Source: Zeimonas arvi
Lineage (GTDB): Bacteria; Pseudomonadota; Gammaproteobacteria; Burkholderiales; Burkholderiaceae_E
Assembly: GCF_008039575.1 (NCBI RefSeq)
Contig: NZ_VDUY01000003.1
Span: 310,001-374,000 of the forward strand
Length of the DNA: 64,000 nucleotides
Direction: 5' to 3'
Shown: one piece after another, positions 28,972 to 36,755 of the stretch
Layout: each line of letters opens with the position of its first letter
Numbering within the stretch: the first letter of the stretch is position 1
Translations under genes and position numbers: made by a program
The notes under the pieces: generated by a model
The model's input: only the letters and a program-made list of their open reading frames with translations
The model's database searches: none
Told to the model about the DNA's origin: nothing

Positions 28972-30045
28972 ATGAGAGCCCCTGCCCCCGCCCCCGTTGC
29001 GCGCCTGCGCCGCCCCCGCCTGCTGGTCGTGGGCTGCGGCGACGTGGGCCTGCGGCTGCTGCGCCGGCTGGCGAAGCGGATCGCGCACGGGCAGCTCTCG
29101 GTCGTTGCGGTGACGCGTGATCCGCAACGGCGGGCCACCGCGCGAAGCCTGGGGGCTCGGACGCTAGGGGTGGACCTCGACGCGTGGGCGGGCAAGTCGA
29201 GCGCTCGCGAGCCGAACGGCGTGCGTTTGCCCGTGCCCAGTGCCCGGCGTCTCGGCGGGCTCGCTCGCTGGACCGTCTACCTCGCCCCGCCGCCCGACAG
29301 CGGCGAAGACGACCCTCGACTTGGTCACCTGATCACGGCCCGCGGGCGCGCGCGAGCGCGGGCCCGCAGGCGCCTCGGCCGCGATGCCGAAACGCTCCCG
29401 CTCGCCGAACGGTTGCGCCCGCCGCTGGCCGCCACCGCCCCCGCGCGCTGGACGCTGATCGGCACCACCGGCGTCTACGGCGACTGCGGCGGCGCCCTGG
29501 TCGACGAGTCGCGTCCACCGCGGCCCACGACCGCGCGCGCGAGACGCCGGGTGGCCGCCGAACGCCGGGCGCGCGACGCGGTGCGCCGTGGCCTGGCAAG
29601 CGTGGCCCTCCTGAGGGTGCCCGGCATCTACGCCCACGACCGCCTGCCGGCGGACCGGCTGCGCCGCGGCCTGCCCGCACCGCTGCCGGCCGAAGACAGC
29701 CACACCAATCACATCCACGCCGACGACCTGGCCGCGATCGCCTGGCTGGCGCTGCTCCGCGGCCGGCCCGGGCGCGCGGTGAACGCGGTGGACGACTCCG
29801 GCCTGAAGATGGGCGACTGGTTCGACCGCGTGGCCGACGCCTGCGGCCTGCCCCGCCCGCCGCGCCTGCCCCGCGCGGAACTGGCCGCGCAGGTGTCGCC
29901 GATGATGCTGTCCTTCATGAGCGAGTCGCGCCGGCTGGCCAACCGGCGGCTCAAGCGCGAGCTGCGGGCCCGGCTGCGCTGGCCCACGGTGGACGCGGCG
30001 CTCGCCGAGGTGCGGGCGCAACGCCTTGCGGGCAGGGCAGCCTGA
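28972..30045 (+). CDS. NAD-dependent epimerase-like (atypical SDR) protein
   Basis: A 357-residue extended SDR protein with an N-terminal dinucleotide site LLVVGCGDVGLRLLRRL and a YeeZ-like pattern later on (RWTLIGTTGVYGDCGGALVDES, LLRVPGIYAHDRLP, TNHIHADDLAAIAWLALL). The classic YxxxK pair is not apparent, as in other YeeZ-type proteins of unknown activity. Arg-rich stretches around residues 120-140 and 180-200 are unusual. A TATTAT at 28942-28947 may be its -10, leaving a very short leader. It precedes tRNA-Thr. Confidence 0.75.
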   Translation: MRAPAPAPVARLRRPRLLVVGCGDVGLRLLRRLAKRIAHGQLSVVAVTRDPQRRATARSLGARTLGVDLDAWAGKSSAREPNGVRLPVPSARRLGGLARWTVYLAPPPDSGEDDPRLGHLITARGRARARARRRLGRDAETLPLAERLRPPLAATAPARWTLIGTTGVYGDCGGALVDESRPPRPTTARARRRVAAERRARDAVRRGLASVALLRVPGIYAHDRLPADRLRRGLPAPLPAEDSHTNHIHADDLAAIAWLALLRGRPGRAVNAVDDSGLKMGDWFDRVADACGLPRPPRLPRAELAAQVSPMMLSFMSESRRLANRRLKRELRARLRWPTVDAALAEVRAQRLAGRAA

Positions 30046-30048
30046 GCC

Positions 30049-30079
30049 TTGCGCGGCGGCGCCCGGCCTCTGCTATAAT
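30049..30079 (+). promoter_or_regulatory. tRNA-Thr promoter
   Basis: A perfect TATAAT at 30074-30079 lies 29 bases before the tRNA, with TTGCGC at 30049-30054 as a possible -35 (19-bp spacer). Confidence 0.65.
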
Positions 30080-30108
30080 CGCGGGCTCTTCGGGTTCGCC
30101 CGTGGAAC

Positions 30109-30184
30109 GCCGGTGTAGCTCAGTTGGTAGAGCAGCGCATTCGTAATGCGAAGGTCGACAGTTCGAGTCCGTCCATCGGCACCA
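30109..30184 (+). tRNA. tRNA-Thr(CGT)
   Basis: A 76-base cloverleaf with encoded CCA. Acceptor arms GCCGGTG / CATCGGC pair with one G-T wobble, the D-arm has GCTC..GAGC, the anticodon loop TTCGTAA gives CGT, and the T-arm contains GTTCGAGTC. The anticodon arm matches E. coli tRNA-Thr(CGU). The accessory cluster on its 3' side makes it a plausible integration site, though no second att copy was found. Confidence 0.97.
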
Positions 30185-30196
30185 AGGAATTCTCCA

Positions 30197-30229
30197 GGGG
30201 TTGGCAGCGAAAGCGGCCAACCCCTTTTT
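30197..30229 (+). terminator. Terminator of tRNA-Thr
   Basis: Perfect 8-bp stem GGGGTTGG / CCAACCCC followed by five T, 12 bases after the tRNA. Confidence 0.9.
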
Positions 30230-30340
30230 CATTTCTGCGCCGCATTGGCGACTCCGACTCCACTCGAGAGCGGCTCTACCTTGGCCGCCAGACGCGAGCG
30301 GGCAAGCCCGACAAACGGGTTCCGGAATCCCGCAAAGGCA

Positions 30341-30370
30341 TTGCTGATTCTCGCGGGTCTGACATAGCAT
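30341..30370 (+). promoter_or_regulatory. Candidate promoter of the livK cluster
   Basis: TTGCTG (30341-30346) and TAGCAT (30365-30370) are 18 bp apart, 35 bp upstream of the livK start. Both hexamers are two or fewer bases from consensus at key positions. No operator is evident. Confidence 0.4.
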
Positions 30371-30405
30371 CCTCGAACAACTCATAAATGCATGGAGGAG
30401 ACGTC

Positions 30406-31662
30406 ATGCGATTCCTTTCCCTGAATCGCGCGAAGCGATTCGGCCTGGCCGCGGTCGCGCTGGCCGCCCTCGGCATGGCGACTGTCCCGGGGACCCAGGC
30501 CCAGTCCCAGTCCCAGGCGCCGATCAAGATCGGCGTGCTCGCGCCCGTCACCGGCCCGCTTTCCACACCAGGCAAGGACATGGTCGATGGCTGGAAGCTC
30601 TTCTGGGAGCAGGCCAAGAACCAGGCAGGCGGTCGCAATGTGGAGTACGTGATCGCCGACACCACCTGCAACCCCGACCAGGCGCTGACGCAGGCCAGGC
30701 GCCTCGTCCACCAGGAGAAGGTGCACTTCCTCGTCGGGCCGCTGTGCGGCCACGAGGGACCCGCCGTGGCGCAGGTGAGCAAGGAGACCGGGGTACCGCT
30801 GGTAATGGACTCGGCTGGCGCCGACAGCGTGACCAAGTGGGACCGCACTCCGACCATGGTCCGCACCGCAGTCTCGGCCAGCCAGATCGGCCACCCGTTC
30901 GGTGACTACCTGTACAAGGAACTCGGCAAGCGCAACGTGACTTTCATCGCCCAGGACTACACTTGGGGCCAGGAGGTGGCACTCGGGATGGTCCGCACCT
31001 TCACCGAGGCGGGTGGCAAGGTCGCCAAGTTGATCTGGAATCCGATCGGCACCAAGGACTACGGCGCGACGATCGCGTCGATCCCTGCCGACACCGACGC
31101 AGTGGTCGCCGTCGTCGTGGGCGCCGACCGAGTCCGGCTGTTCGAGGCGTGGTTCAGCTTCGGCATGGACAAGAAGAAGACGATCTACGGCGGCTATTGG
31201 ATGCATCAGGACGTTCTGCCCCAACTCGACGACCGCGCGATCGGCATGATCGGCAATTCCCTGAACTACGCGGCGGGACTCGACACCCCCGAGAACAAGG
31301 CGTTCACGACCGCATTCGCGCAGGCATACCGTCGCCTGCCGTCGTGGTTCGGCGAGTCCGCCTACACCGCGGGCCTGTGGACCAAGACGGCGATCGACTC
31401 GATCAACGGGAAGGTCGAGGATCGCGAGGCCTTCCTGAAGGCGATGCGCACGGTGCAGGTCAGGGCCCCGCGCGGACCGCTGCGTCTCGACGAGTACGAC
31501 AACCCGATCCAGAACGTCTATATCTCGAAGATCCAGAAGATCAAGCACCCGGTGCTCGGCGACGTGCTGACCAACGTCCCGGTCAAGACCTACGAGGGCG
31601 TCTCGCAGTTCTGGACCGACAAGCCCGAGGACTTCCTGAAGCGCGGTCCGTACAAGCGCTGA
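30406..31662 (+). CDS. ABC transporter substrate-binding protein, LivK/amide type
   Basis: A 418-residue periplasmic binding protein. The signal peptide ends around TQAQS (residue 33), then IKIGVLAPVTGPLSTPGKDMVDGWKLF opens the type I fold. Pairs of conserved blocks (FLVGPLCGHEGPAVAQVSKETGVPLV and VTFIAQDYTWGQEVALGMVRTF) match LivK relatives that bind amides or aromatic acids rather than leucine. The ATG at 30406 follows GGAGGAG at ideal distance. It heads a plus-strand unit with livHMGF and catabolic genes; the ligand is unknown. Confidence 0.9.
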   Translation: MRFLSLNRAKRFGLAAVALAALGMATVPGTQAQSQSQAPIKIGVLAPVTGPLSTPGKDMVDGWKLFWEQAKNQAGGRNVEYVIADTTCNPDQALTQARRLVHQEKVHFLVGPLCGHEGPAVAQVSKETGVPLVMDSAGADSVTKWDRTPTMVRTAVSASQIGHPFGDYLYKELGKRNVTFIAQDYTWGQEVALGMVRTFTEAGGKVAKLIWNPIGTKDYGATIASIPADTDAVVAVVVGADRVRLFEAWFSFGMDKKKTIYGGYWMHQDVLPQLDDRAIGMIGNSLNYAAGLDTPENKAFTTAFAQAYRRLPSWFGESAYTAGLWTKTAIDSINGKVEDREAFLKAMRTVQVRAPRGPLRLDEYDNPIQNVYISKIQKIKHPVLGDVLTNVPVKTYEGVSQFWTDKPEDFLKRGPYKR

Positions 31663-31720
31663 TGCTCGTCAAGCCCCGAGGGGAACGGCCCGCGCCGTCC
31701 CCTCATCTTCGTTCGCACCA

Positions 31721-32584
31721 ATGACCAGCAGCGCCATCCTGCAGGCGATCAACGGCGTGTCGCTCGCGGCGCTGCTGTTCCTGCTCGCCAGCGGCTTCAC
31801 CCTGTCCTTCGGCCTGATGCGCATCGTCAACATGGCGCACGGCGCGTACTACCTGTTCGGCGGCTACATCGGCTACACGGTCGGTCAGGCCACCGGCAGC
31901 TTCGTCGCCGCCATCGTGATCGGCGGGATCGCCGTGTCCATCCTCGGCCTGTTCATCGACCGGTTCCTCATCCGGCGCACCGGCGAGAATCACCTTGCCC
32001 AGGTGCTGCTGACGGTCGGCATCGCGTTCGTGATCGGCGACGTCGCGCTGTCGATCTGGGGCGGCGACAACCTGAAGGTCCAGATCCCGATGGCGCTGCG
32101 CGGCGCGGTCGAACTGCCCGGCGGCATGATGTACCCGACTTTCCGGCTGGTACTGATCCTCATCGGCGCCGGCGTCGGCATCCTTCTCTGGTTGCTGTAC
32201 CACCGTACGCAACTCGGGGCGGTGGTGCGCGCCGGTGTCGACGATCGCGAAATGGTCGGCGCCACCGGCATCAACGTCGGGCTCCTGTTCATCATGGTCT
32301 CGGCGCTCGCATCGTTCCTGGCCGGCGTCGCCGGCGTGGTCGGCGGTGCGTTCCTGACGCTGTATCCGGGCGCGGAATGGGAGATCCTCGTCTTCGCGCT
32401 GGTGGTCGTCATCGTTGGCGGGCTCGGCAGCCTCGAGGGCGCCATGATCGGCGCGCTGATCGTCGGGCTTCTTGACGCCTATGGTCGCTGGCTTCTGCCG
32501 GAATTCTCGTACTTCGTCCTGTTCGGCCCGATGGCGATCCTGCTGCTCTTCCGCCCAACGGGCCTCTTCGGAAAGGCGCACTGA
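31721..32584 (+). CDS. LivH-type ABC permease (second copy)
   Basis: A 287-residue channel subunit with LAALLFLLASGFTLSFGLMRIVNMAHGAYYLFGGYIGY at the start, equivalent to the LivH signature, and GVDDREMVGATGINVGLLF in the cytoplasmic loop. It lies 58 bp after the binding protein and 3 bp before the LivM-type gene. It is clearly diverged from the copy at 20 kb (for example MRIVNMAHG versus LQLINFAHG), which suggests different origin and substrate. Confidence 0.9.
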   Translation: MTSSAILQAINGVSLAALLFLLASGFTLSFGLMRIVNMAHGAYYLFGGYIGYTVGQATGSFVAAIVIGGIAVSILGLFIDRFLIRRTGENHLAQVLLTVGIAFVIGDVALSIWGGDNLKVQIPMALRGAVELPGGMMYPTFRLVLILIGAGVGILLWLLYHRTQLGAVVRAGVDDREMVGATGINVGLLFIMVSALASFLAGVAGVVGGAFLTLYPGAEWEILVFALVVVIVGGLGSLEGAMIGALIVGLLDAYGRWLLPEFSYFVLFGPMAILLLFRPTGLFGKAH

Positions 32585-32587
32585 CGC

Positions 32588-33526
32588 ATGTCCCGCAGCC
32601 GCCTCGCCCTCATGGCCGTGACGATCGCGGCCGCCGTGCTGCTCCCGCTGGTTGCCGGCCCGTTCTGGGTCGCGCTACTGACCCAGGTCTTCATCTTCGG
32701 CCTGCTCGCGCTGTCGGTCGACCTGCTGCTCGGCCACGCCGGCCTGTTCTCGCTTTGCCACGCCGCGTTCTTCTCGGTCGCCGCCTACACCACCGCAATC
32801 CTGCAGGTGCGCTACGGAGTGTCGACAGCCGCCGCCGCACCGGCCGGCGTGCTGGCAGGCACCGCGCTCGGCCTGCTGTTCGGGCTCGCGGTTCGCACGC
32901 GCGGCGTCTACTTCATCCTGACCACGATCGCGCTCGGCTATGTCGTGTGGGGGGTCGCGTACAGGTGGTCCTCGTTCACCGGCGGCGACAACGGCGTGAC
33001 CAATGTGCCGCGGCCCAGTGTCGGCGGGATGGCGATCGAATCGATCACCGCCTACTACTATTTCATGCTGGTCGTCGTGATCGCCTCGATGCTTGCCTAC
33101 CGCGTGCTGATCCGATCGCCCTTCGGCCTGGCGCTGAAGGGCATCAAGAGCAGTGAGAGCCGGATGACCAGCGTCGGCTTTCGTCCGAATGTCCACCTGT
33201 ACGCTGCTTTCGTACTGTCGGCCACGATCGCCAGCTTCGCCGGAGTGCTCTACGTCTACTACAACCGCTTCGTCAACCCGGTCTCGGCCTCGTTCCCGAT
33301 CTCGGTCGAAGCGGTGCTGATGGCGATCATCGGCGGGAGCGGGACCATCATCGGCCCCTTCCTCGGCTCCGGCATCGTGCTCGCGCTTCGCAACTGGGTC
33401 AGCAGCTTCTTCGAGATGCACGCAGCGGTGATGGGCATCGTCTTCATCGCGGTCGTGCTGTGGGCACCGAGCGGAGTCATGGGCATCGTCGCGAGGATCG
33501 GACATCGGGGAGACGGCAGGCCATGA
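32588..33526 (+). CDS. LivM-type ABC permease (second copy)
   Basis: A 312-residue channel subunit. It has VDLLLGHAGLFSLCHAAFFSVAAYTTAILQ, the loop TRGVYFILTTIALGYVVWGVAYRW and LKGIKSSESRMTSVGFRPNVHLYAAFVLSA, all LivM landmarks. It is shorter at the N-terminus than the copy at 21 kb. The stop overlaps the next start (ATGA). With its neighbours it builds one complete importer. Confidence 0.9.
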   Translation: MSRSRLALMAVTIAAAVLLPLVAGPFWVALLTQVFIFGLLALSVDLLLGHAGLFSLCHAAFFSVAAYTTAILQVRYGVSTAAAAPAGVLAGTALGLLFGLAVRTRGVYFILTTIALGYVVWGVAYRWSSFTGGDNGVTNVPRPSVGGMAIESITAYYYFMLVVVIASMLAYRVLIRSPFGLALKGIKSSESRMTSVGFRPNVHLYAAFVLSATIASFAGVLYVYYNRFVNPVSASFPISVEAVLMAIIGGSGTIIGPFLGSGIVLALRNWVSSFFEMHAAVMGIVFIAVVLWAPSGVMGIVARIGHRGDGRP

Positions 33527-34269
33527 GCCAGGCAGCCATTTCGGTGAGCTCGCTCTCGAAGAGTTTCGGCGGGATCCGCGCGATTGACGACGTGTCGCTG
33601 TCGGTCGCGCCGGGCGAGCGTCGTGTCCTGATCGGGCCGAACGGCGCCGGCAAGACAACGCTGTTCCACTGCATCACCGGCACGCTGCAGGCGACCACCG
33701 GCACCGTATCGATGTTCGGCACCGACGTCACGCGCCTCGGCGAGGCACGACGGACCGAGCTCGGCATGGGACGAACCTTCCAGATCTCGAACGTGTTCAC
33801 TGATCTCACCGTGATCGACAACGTGATCCTGGCGCTGCTCGGCAAGGACCGCCGCAAGTGGGTCGCGTACCGGCCCGTCGACGCCTATCCGGAATTGCGC
33901 GAGCAGGCGGCGGAGTCCCTCGAAATGGTCGGGCTTCCGCACCGGGCGAACGATTCGGTCGCACGGCTGTCCTACGGCGAGCGGCGCCAGTTGGAACTGG
34001 CGCTCGCGATGAAGACGGGGCCGCGCGTGCTGTTCCTGGACGAGCCCTGCGCGGGCCTGTCGCCGAGCGAACGGCAGCATTTCGCCCGGATGATCGCCGC
34101 GCTGCCCCGCCACCTCACGTTGCTGATGATCGAACACGACATGGACGTCGCGCTCGCACTGGCCGACCGGGTCACGGTGCTGCACCGCGGCAAGGTGATC
34201 ATCGAGGGCGACCCCGACACGGTCCAATCCGACTCCGAGGTCAGGGAGGTCTACTTCGGCCATGCCTGA
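33523..34269 (+). CDS. LivG-type ABC ATPase (second copy)
   Basis: A 248-residue ATPase with Walker A GPNGAGKTTLFH, Q-loop MGRTFQISNVFTDLTVIDNV, signature LSYGERRQLELALAM, Walker B LFLDEP and CAGLSPSERQHFARMI. The signature helix carries LAM rather than the usual ARAL. The ATG overlaps the livM-type stop, and the 3' end overlaps the next ATPase by 8 bp. Confidence 0.9.
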   Translation: MSQAAISVSSLSKSFGGIRAIDDVSLSVAPGERRVLIGPNGAGKTTLFHCITGTLQATTGTVSMFGTDVTRLGEARRTELGMGRTFQISNVFTDLTVIDNVILALLGKDRRKWVAYRPVDAYPELREQAAESLEMVGLPHRANDSVARLSYGERRQLELALAMKTGPRVLFLDEPCAGLSPSERQHFARMIAALPRHLTLLMIEHDMDVALALADRVTVLHRGKVIIEGDPDTVQSDSEVREVYFGHA

Positions 34270-34999
34270 TCCGCTGCTGAACGTGGACCGGGTCCACACC
34301 TATTACGGCGACAGCCATGTGCTGCATGGGCTGAGCCTGAAACTCGATGCGGGCCGGATCGTGGCCATTCTCGGCCGCAACGGGATGGGAAAGACAACGC
34401 TGATCCGGACCGTCGCAGGCCTGACGCCGCCGCGCGACGGCGACGTGCTGCTGCGCGGCCGGTCGCTACGCGGCCAGCCGTCATTCGCCATCGCCCAGGC
34501 CGGGATTGCGCTGGTTCCCCAGGGACGCCGGATCTTCCGTTCGCTGACCGTCAGGGAGAATCTGCTGCTACCGACCAGCATGCTGTCGCGGCCTCGCGCG
34601 GGACGCTGGACGCTGGACGGCGTGCTCGAGGAGTTTCCGCAACTGGCCGAGCGGATCGACAACCTCGGCGGCGCGCTGTCCGGCGGCGAACAGCAGATGC
34701 TCGCCGTCGGACGCGCACTTATGGCCAATCCCGACACCGTGCTGATGGACGAGCCCTCGGAGGGCCTGTCACCTCGTCTCGTTCTCCAGGTCGGCGAGAT
34801 CATGAGGCGGCTGCGCGAGCACGGCCTCGCGGTGATGCTGGTCGAGCAGAACCTGGCGCTGGCCATGTCGGTAGCCGACTACATCTACGTGCTCTCGTCG
34901 GGACAGTTCGTCTTCGAGGGTACGCCCAACCAGCTTTCGCAGTCCCCCGAGATCCTCGACGAACATCTGGGCGTCTCACGACGCAAGGCATCTGCATGA
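34262..34999 (+). CDS. LivF-type ABC ATPase (second copy)
   Basis: A 245-residue ATPase with Walker A GRNGMGKTTLIRTVAGL, signature LSGGEQQMLAVGRAL, Walker B VLMDEPSEGLSPRLVLQV and switch MLVEQNLALAM. GRNGMGKTT is typical of the UrtE/amide-porter branch of LivF-like ATPases. It overlaps livG by 8 bp and the following SDR gene by 4 bp, which ties transport to catabolism at the level of translation. Confidence 0.9.
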   Translation: MPDPLLNVDRVHTYYGDSHVLHGLSLKLDAGRIVAILGRNGMGKTTLIRTVAGLTPPRDGDVLLRGRSLRGQPSFAIAQAGIALVPQGRRIFRSLTVRENLLLPTSMLSRPRAGRWTLDGVLEEFPQLAERIDNLGGALSGGEQQMLAVGRALMANPDTVLMDEPSEGLSPRLVLQVGEIMRRLREHGLAVMLVEQNLALAMSVADYIYVLSSGQFVFEGTPNQLSQSPEILDEHLGVSRRKASA

Positions 35000-35760
35000 A
35001 CGCATTCGATCTCTCGGGCCGCGTGGCCCTCGTGACCGGTGGCAATGGCGGCATCGGCCTGGGCATGGCGCGTGGCATGGCGCGTGCCGGTGCTGGCATC
35101 GCGATCGCCGGACGCAACCTCGACAAGAATCGCCAGGCGGTGGCCGAGCTGGAGACGCTCGGCGCAAAGGTCATCGCGATCGAGGCCGACCTGCTCGAGG
35201 AAGCCGACTGTCGCGCTGCGGTCGACAAGGCGGCCGAGGCCTTCGGCCGGCTCGACATCCTCGTGAACAATGCCGGCATCGCGATCCGCAAGCAGCCGCA
35301 GGACTACACCGCGCAGGAGTGGCATCGCGTCCTCGACAGCAACCTGACCAGCGCCTTCCTGTGCTCGCATGCCGCGTATCCGCACATGAAGCGGGCAGGC
35401 GGCGGCAAGATCATCAGCATCGGCTCGATCATGTCGGTGATGGCCGCCTCGTTCACCGTCGCCTATGCCGCAAGCAAGGGCGGCATCGTGCAGATGACCC
35501 GTGCGCTGGCCACCGCCTGGGCGGCCGACGACATCCAGGTCAATGCGATCCTGCCGGGCTGGATCGCCACCGACCTCACGAAGGGGGCTCGCGAGCAGTT
35601 GCCGGGCCTGGACGAGAAGGTCCGCGGCCGCACACCGGCCGGGCGCTGGGGCACGCCGGCAGACTTCGAGGCGATCACCGTGCTGCTGGCCGGCCCTGGC
35701 TCGCAGTTCATCACCGGAACGGCGATTCCGGTCGACGGGGGCTACACGATCCAGGCCTGA
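34996..35760 (+). CDS. SDR-family dehydrogenase
   Basis: A 254-residue classical short-chain dehydrogenase/reductase. The NAD(P) site is TGGNGGIGLGMARG, followed by NNAGIAIR, catalytic Ser in IGSIMS and YAASK with the catalytic Tyr-Lys pair, and PGWIATDLT. It resembles gluconate or 3-oxoacyl reductases, but the true substrate is unknown. It overlaps the LivF-type ATPase by 4 bp and precedes the acetamidase gene by 14 bp. A role in oxidising or reducing the imported compound or a product is likely from context only. Confidence 0.9.
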   Translation: MNAFDLSGRVALVTGGNGGIGLGMARGMARAGAGIAIAGRNLDKNRQAVAELETLGAKVIAIEADLLEEADCRAAVDKAAEAFGRLDILVNNAGIAIRKQPQDYTAQEWHRVLDSNLTSAFLCSHAAYPHMKRAGGGKIISIGSIMSVMAASFTVAYAASKGGIVQMTRALATAWAADDIQVNAILPGWIATDLTKGAREQLPGLDEKVRGRTPAGRWGTPADFEAITVLLAGPGSQFITGTAIPVDGGYTIQA

Positions 35761-35774
35761 ACGGAGGACGCCAC

Positions 35775-36755
35775 ATGCCGGCCCATCATCGACTCGACCC
35801 GACCCCCGCGACAGTGCATTGGGGCTACTTCGACGCGGCGCTGCCGGCCCGGCTCGAGATCGACTCGGGCGACACGATCACCATCGACACGGTGTCCGGC
35901 TGGGCGGACGTGGCTGACCCCACTCTGATGTCGGCCGTCCACCGCCAGATTCTGGACGAGGTCCGCCAGGGGCCCGGCCCCCACATCCTGACTGGCCCGG
36001 TCTCGGTTCGCGGCGCTCGCCCTGGCGACACGCTGGAGGTCAGGATCCGGTCGATAGAGCTCACCGCCGACTGGGGCTGGAACGTCATGCGTCCGCTGCG
36101 CGGAACGCTTCCGGAGGATTTCCCCCGCACCGAGGCCAGGGTGCTTCCGATCGACCGCGCGGCAATGACGACCCGACTTCCATGGGGCCCGGCGGTGCCG
36201 CTGCAACCATTCTTCGGCATCATCGCGACCGCACCGCGGCCAGAATACGGTCGCATCTCGACGGTCGAGCCGCGCGAGTTCGGCGGCAACATCGACTGCA
36301 AGGAGTTCGTCGCCGGCACCTCGCTGTTCCTGCCCGTGTTTGTCCCCGGTGCCAATCTGTCGGTTGGCGACGGTCACGCCGTGCAGGGCGACGGCGAAGT
36401 CTGTCTGACCGCGCTCGAAACCTGCCTGAAAGGGAGCTTCGAGCTGATCCTGCACCGGGACATGCGGCTTGCGATGCCGCGCGCGATCACGCCGACCCAC
36501 TACATCACGCTCGGCATGGATCCCGACCTGGACGATGCGGCCAAACAGGCATTGCGGGACATGATCGCCTGGCTTGTGCAGACACAGGGCTGGACCGCCT
36601 CCGAGGCCTACGTCTTCTGCAGCCTCGCCTGCGACCTGCACGTGACGCAACTGGTGGACGGCAACAAGGGCATTCACGCGATGGTAAGGCGCGACCTGCT
36701 GGCCGACGGACCCGGCGGCCAGGATGCCGGTTCGACAAGCGGAGCAGCACGATGA
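35775..36755 (+). CDS. Acetamidase/formamidase family protein
   Basis: A 326-residue FmdA/AmdA-family amidohydrolase, which releases ammonia from short amides. It has GYFDAALPARLEIDSGDTITIDTVSG near the N-terminus, HILTGPVSVRGARPGDTLEVRI, EFGGNIDCKEFVAGTSLFLPVFVPGANLSVGDGHAVQGDGEV and ITPTHYITLGMDPDLDDA. These are family hallmarks, with His/Asp residues expected to bind zinc. ACGGAGGA precedes the ATG. Its stop overlaps the start of the molybdenum hydroxylase gene. An amide substrate for the cluster is inferred from this gene and the transporter type. Confidence 0.9.
   Translation: MPAHHRLDPTPATVHWGYFDAALPARLEIDSGDTITIDTVSGWADVADPTLMSAVHRQILDEVRQGPGPHILTGPVSVRGARPGDTLEVRIRSIELTADWGWNVMRPLRGTLPEDFPRTEARVLPIDRAAMTTRLPWGPAVPLQPFFGIIATAPRPEYGRISTVEPREFGGNIDCKEFVAGTSLFLPVFVPGANLSVGDGHAVQGDGEVCLTALETCLKGSFELILHRDMRLAMPRAITPTHYITLGMDPDLDDAAKQALRDMIAWLVQTQGWTASEAYVFCSLACDLHVTQLVDGNKGIHAMVRRDLLADGPGGQDAGSTSGAAR

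Noticed and set aside
30109..30184. Second att copy of the tRNA-Thr 3' end in the region 39.5-41 kb
   Set aside because: I searched by eye for the last 20 bases of the tRNA and found only short chance matches such as CGGCACC.
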